From contig CACWRT010000004.1 in NCBI GenBank assembly GCA_902763365.1, positions 1 through 54,680 of the forward strand: DNA of 54,680 bases. Direction: 5' to 3'. Position numbers and translations under genes: made by a program. Under the pieces are notes generated by a model. The model did not search any database, had not been told where the DNA came from, and saw nothing but the letters and a program-made list of their open reading frames with translations. Shown here one piece after another: positions 52,012 through 54,680 of this stretch; position 1 is the stretch's first letter, and every line of letters begins with the position of its first letter. This stretch comes from an uncultured Ruminococcus sp. GTDB lineage: Bacteria; Bacillota; Clostridia; Oscillospirales; Acutalibacteraceae.

Positions 52012-52027
52012 GGCGGCGCAAGCCGCC
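52012..52027 (+). promoter_or_regulatory. GNRA-loop hairpin just upstream of rpoA
   Basis: GGCGGC (52012-52017), GCAA loop, GCCGCC (52022-52027), with no T-run, ending 7 nt before the AAGGAGG of rpoA. A very stable capped hairpin in the rpsD-rpoA gap; it may protect or tune the rpoA message. Confidence 0.6.
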
Positions 52028-52048
52028 TGATGTTAAGGAGGTTAGCTG

Positions 52049-53011
52049 ATGTTCGAATTTCAAAAGCCCAGAATAGAAACAACAGAATTATCCGATGACG
52101 GCAGAATCGGCAGATTTGTCGTAGAGCCCCTTGAGAGAGGCTTCGGCATTACTCTCGGCAACAGCCTGCGCAGAGTACTCCTTTCCTCACTGGAGGGTGT
52201 AGCTGTTACTTCCATCAAGATAGATGGAGTACTGCACGAATTTTCTACTATCCCCGGCGTAAAAGAAGATGTAACTGCAATAGTACTTAATATGAAGGGA
52301 CTTATTGCAAAGCTTCACTGTGACGGTCCCAAGACAGTAGAGATAAGTGCTGAAGGTCCGTGTGTTGTAACGGCAGAGTCTATCAAAAAAGATGCAGAAG
52401 TAGAGATACTGAACCCCGATCTTCATATAGCAACTCTCGGAGAGGGAGCAAAGCTTTATATGGAGATAACACTGAGTAAGGGCAGAGGATATATTTCTGC
52501 TGAGCGCAATAAGGAAGAGCTTGCTCAGAATAACGCAAGTGTTATCGGCATACTTCCTATAGATTCCATCTATACACCTGTACTCAAGGTAAACTATAAC
52601 ATAGAGAATACACGTGTTGGTCAGATAACAGACTATGATAAACTGACGATAGATGTATGGACAAACGGTGTTATATCAGCACAGGAAGCTGTGTCACTTG
52701 CAGCGAAAGTACTGACAGAGCATCTTAATCTGTTTGTTAACCTTTCGGATAAGGGTACAAATACAGAGGTCATGGTAGAGAAGAATGACCAGGGGAAAGA
52801 GAAAGCGCTTGAGATGACAATAGAGGAGCTTGATCTTTCGGTTCGTTCCTTCAACTGCCTCAAGAGAGCGAATATCAATACCGTTGAGGATCTTACAAAC
52901 AAGACCGAGGACGAGATGATGAAAGTAAGAAATCTCGGACGTAAGTCGCTGGATGAAGTTATAGATAAGCTTACAAAGCTTGGATTTACACTTCGCAGCA
53001 ATGAAGAATAA
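52049..53011 (+). CDS. rpoA: RNA polymerase alpha subunit
   Basis: 320 residues. N-terminal assembly domain ([29 protein letters not shown]) and C-terminal domain ([34 protein letters not shown]) that binds UP elements and activators. Standard length. AAGGAGG RBS 8 nt before the ATG. Confidence 0.98.
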   Translation: MFEFQKPRIETTELSDDGRIGRFVVEPLERGFGITLGNSLRRVLLSSLEGVAVTSIKIDGVLHEFSTIPGVKEDVTAIVLNMKGLIAKLHCDGPKTVEISAEGPCVVTAESIKKDAEVEILNPDLHIATLGEGAKLYMEITLSKGRGYISAERNKEELAQNNASVIGILPIDSIYTPVLKVNYNIENTRVGQITDYDKLTIDVWTNGVISAQEAVSLAAKVLTEHLNLFVNLSDKGTNTEVMVEKNDQGKEKALEMTIEELDLSVRSFNCLKRANINTVEDLTNKTEDEMMKVRNLGRKSLDEVIDKLTKLGFTLRSNEE

Positions 53012-53041
53012 AATTATTACCAAATAAAGGAGTGAATATCG

Positions 53042-53383
53042 ATGCCCGGAACAAGAAAACTCGGCAGAGAGACAGCTCATAGAACAGCAATGCTCAGAGC
53101 AATGGTAACCTTCCTGCTCGAAAACGGCAAGATCGAAACAACCGTTACTCGTGCCAAAGAAGTAAGTGCTTTGACAGAGAAGTTCATTACTCTTGCAAAG
53201 GTAGAGAACCTTGCAAACAAAAGAGCTGCTATGGCTTTCATTACAAAGGAAGATGTTGTAAAGAAACTCTTTACAGAGATTGCACCTAAGTATGCTGACA
53301 GAAACGGCGGATATACCCGTATCACGAAGATCGGTCCTCGCCGCGGCGATGCAGCTGAGATGGCTGTTATCGAACTCATCTGA
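53042..53383 (+). CDS. rplQ: Ribosomal protein bL17
   Basis: 113 residues ([61 protein letters not shown]). Last gene of the ribosomal operon; a terminator follows 11 nt later. AAAGGAG RBS. Confidence 0.98.
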   Translation: MPGTRKLGRETAHRTAMLRAMVTFLLENGKIETTVTRAKEVSALTEKFITLAKVENLANKRAAMAFITKEDVVKKLFTEIAPKYADRNGGYTRITKIGPRRGDAAEMAVIELI

Positions 53384-53393
53384 TAATTAATCT

Positions 53394-53427
53394 ACGGCTT
53401 GTCGGTTTTCGCCGGCAGGCCGTTTTT
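53394..53427 (+). terminator. Terminator of the ribosomal operon
   Basis: A 12-bp stem with two GU pairs (ACGGCTTGTCGG 53394-53405, CCGGCAGGCCGT 53412-53423) followed by TTTTT. Confidence 0.85.
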
Positions 53428-53453
53428 GATGTGATACGGGGGGAGATAGTCTT

Positions 53454-53849
53454 ATGAAGAAAAAACGTATCATATATGCCGCTGCTTTTTTAATACTGTT
53501 GGTTACGGAAATACTTATAGGAGCATTTGTTCATGACAGTTTTGTCAGACCGTATCTGGGCGATGTACTTGTGGTCATCCTTTTATATTGCCTGATAAGA
53601 ATAATTATACCGGAAAAGTGCAGACTTCTGCCGCTTTATCTGTTTATTTTTGCAGCAGGAGTTGAACTGTTGCAGGGATTGCAGCTTGCTGATAAACTTG
53701 GAATAACTTCTCAGCTGTTAAGGACAATCATAGGAACCGTATGTGACGTAAAAGATATTATCTGCTATGCGGCAGGCTGTACATTGCTTGGATTATATGA
53801 GCTTCTGATAATAAAAATTGAAAAGAAAAGGAGTATAAACAATGAATAA
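53454..53849 (+). CDS. DUF2809 family membrane protein
   Basis: 131 residues with four membrane helices. Family motifs are FVHDSFVRPYLGDVLVVILLYCLIR and the VELLQ / AGCTLLGLYE regions. Found in many bacteria; function unknown, probably a small integral membrane protein. GGGGGAG RBS. It overlaps the next gene by 8 nt, so the two are coupled. Confidence 0.8.
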   Translation: MKKKRIIYAAAFLILLVTEILIGAFVHDSFVRPYLGDVLVVILLYCLIRIIIPEKCRLLPLYLFIFAAGVELLQGLQLADKLGITSQLLRTIIGTVCDVKDIICYAAGCTLLGLYELLIIKIEKKRSINNE

Positions 53850-54333
53850 TTTCAATAACAATAGTAATCAAAACAGCTACAATAACACCCCTCAAGCTGA
53901 TGCCGGTGGAAATTTGGGAATGGAATTACTTAAAACCATAGGTATAAGCCTTTTAGGCGGTCTGATAGGCGGTGCATTGTGGTTCGGACTTTCATTTTTA
54001 GGGCGTATGGCAGTAATCTCAGGAGTTGCAGCAGGGCTCGGAGGAGCTTTCGGCGGTATGTCAACAGGAAGTAACAGCCGTGCGCTGAAGCTCACATTGG
54101 GAATTGTAATTTCATTAGCCTTATTTTGTGCGGGTGTATATCTCGGAATAGGGGTTGATATATACAAAGCGCTGGAGGGAGTAGTACCTCTGAACGAATG
54201 TATAAATCTTATACCCGATGTATTCACCGATCCCGACATATCACACGGATTTATCTTTGATATTGTCATCGGTATTATTACATATCTTGTAGGTCTTGTA
54301 GCAGGCATAGTTAAACTCAAGGATATTACGTAA
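53842..54333 (+). CDS. Small membrane protein with an Asn-rich N-terminus
   Basis: 163 residues: an Asn/Ser-rich N-terminus (MNNFNNNSNQNSYNN), glycine-rich membrane segments (ISLLGGLIGGALWFGLSFL, AAGLGGAFGGM), then two more helices. No family recognised. The start lies inside the DUF2809 gene behind AAAAGGAG. Confidence 0.7.
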   Translation: MNNFNNNSNQNSYNNTPQADAGGNLGMELLKTIGISLLGGLIGGALWFGLSFLGRMAVISGVAAGLGGAFGGMSTGSNSRALKLTLGIVISLALFCAGVYLGIGVDIYKALEGVVPLNECINLIPDVFTDPDISHGFIFDIVIGIITYLVGLVAGIVKLKDIT

Positions 54334-54346
54334 TCAGCTCAGAGCA

Positions 54347-54568
54347 GCTTCGCAGCTCAGAGCTAAGAGTTCAGGGCTCAGAGCATGGCATCTCATTTTT
54401 CATAGCTGACATTTGTTTTGTTTGTCATTGAGCCACTTAAAAAGCCTGAGACGCGGGCTTCGCAGCTCAGAGCTAAGAGTTCAGGGCTCAGAGCATGGCA
54501 TCTCATTTTTCATAGCTGACATTTGTTTTGTTTGTCATTGAGCCGCTTAAAAAGCCTGATACGCGGGC
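54347..54568. repeat. 110-bp unit duplicated in tandem
   Basis: Two adjacent copies (54347-54456 and 54457-54566, the last two bases GC starting a third) differing at two positions. Each contains a heptamer array (AGCTCAG, AGCTAAG, AGTTCAG, GGCTCAG, AGCATGG), a spacer CATAGCTGACATTTG..., and the CCTGA-ACGCGGG end block shared with the dispersed repeat family. No ORF. Confidence 0.9.
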
Positions 54569-54645
54569 AGTGAAGCCTGAGCGGCGAGTTCAGAGCGGAT
54601 GCGAAGCGGAGCGATACCCGCGTTTAGGGTCCGGCGGCTCGCCGG
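54549..54645 (-). repeat. Dispersed structured repeat, copy C
   Basis: Read on the minus strand: GGCGAGCCGCCGG, ACGCGGGTATCGCTCCGC, CTCTGAACTCGCCGCTCAGG, CCCGCGTATCAGG, then TTTTT. It is clearly homologous to copy A at 15518. A further heptamer array (AGCTCAA, AGCTAAG, AGCTAAG, AGCTCAG) closes the window at 54653-54680. Confidence 0.75.
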
Positions 54646-54680
54646 GGTTCATAGCTCAAAGCTAAGAGCTAAGAGCTCAG

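Noticed and set aside
54347-54568. CRISPR or phage attachment site in the tandem tail
   Set aside because: Only two adjacent 110-bp copies without spacers, no integrase nearby; better explained as a tandem duplication.

Overview
The window looks like a chromosome segment of a spore-forming gut Firmicute of the Ruminococcus / Oscillospiraceae type. The evidence is an S10-spc-alpha ribosomal operon in Firmicute order (adk, map, a KOW protein and infA between secY and rpmJ), several sporulation genes (spoIIP, gpr, spoVAC, a Spo0H-like sigma factor), strong AGGAGG ribosome-binding sites, and a secreted starch-degrading module (GH13 amylase with CBM26). The genus is inferred from gene content only.

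Layout. 1-1.6 kb: an IS110-family insertion sequence with a long non-coding leader that may hold a bridge RNA. 1.8-6.6 kb: surface proteins (a sugar-binding-like lipoprotein, a zinc-ribbon membrane protein with a Q/Y repeat, a Ser/Glu-rich membrane protein) and a degenerate metallo-beta-lactamase-fold protein. 6.7-9.0 kb: divergent spoIIP and gpr. 9.2-16.2 kb: a 1469-residue multidomain amylase, a CopZ-like chaperone, a Big_2 surface protein and a 114-residue secreted protein that is little more than one CBM26 starch-binding domain. 16.2-19.8 kb: an AT-richer accessory cluster with a lipoprotein, a membrane protein broken at an 11-T run, a 5'-truncated vWA/TSP3/lipase protein and another membrane-anchored protein. 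19.9-29.2 kb: comM, the sigma factor, a tRNA-like sequence, a zinc-ribbon protein, an unusually large class B sortase with a partner, thiI and its cysteine desulfurase. 29.4-37.3 kb: spoVAC, a flavin reductase-rubredoxin, nadA, a VanY-fold protein without zinc ligands, a small membrane protein/M50 protease pair, an OGG-type glycosylase, two lipoproteins and a small XRE regulator. 37.6-53.4 kb: the ribosomal operon, preceded by a leader of about 330 nt that contains an intrinsic terminator. 53.4-54.7 kb: two small membrane proteins, then a repeat-rich tail.

The starch genes fit together: the amylase carries its own CBM26, and the free CBM26 protein 2.3 kb away has its own consensus promoter. 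thiI and the desulfurase form the usual 4-thiouridine pair. The ribosomal operon is ordinary apart from its leader, a GNRA hairpin before rpoA, and TTG starts for rpsE and secY.

The least explained feature lies between genes. At least nine intergenic sites carry short arrays with a strict 7-nt period (forms such as AGCTAAG, GAGTTAG, GTGTGAA, AATGAAT), and two of these arrays supply the last codons of unrelated genes. Two further dispersed families are a structured repeat of roughly 90-130 bp that ends in a T-run, and a multi-hairpin element with a GTTTCG/CGAAAC stem. All functional statements rest on reading the sequence and family knowledge; no searches or folding programs were run.
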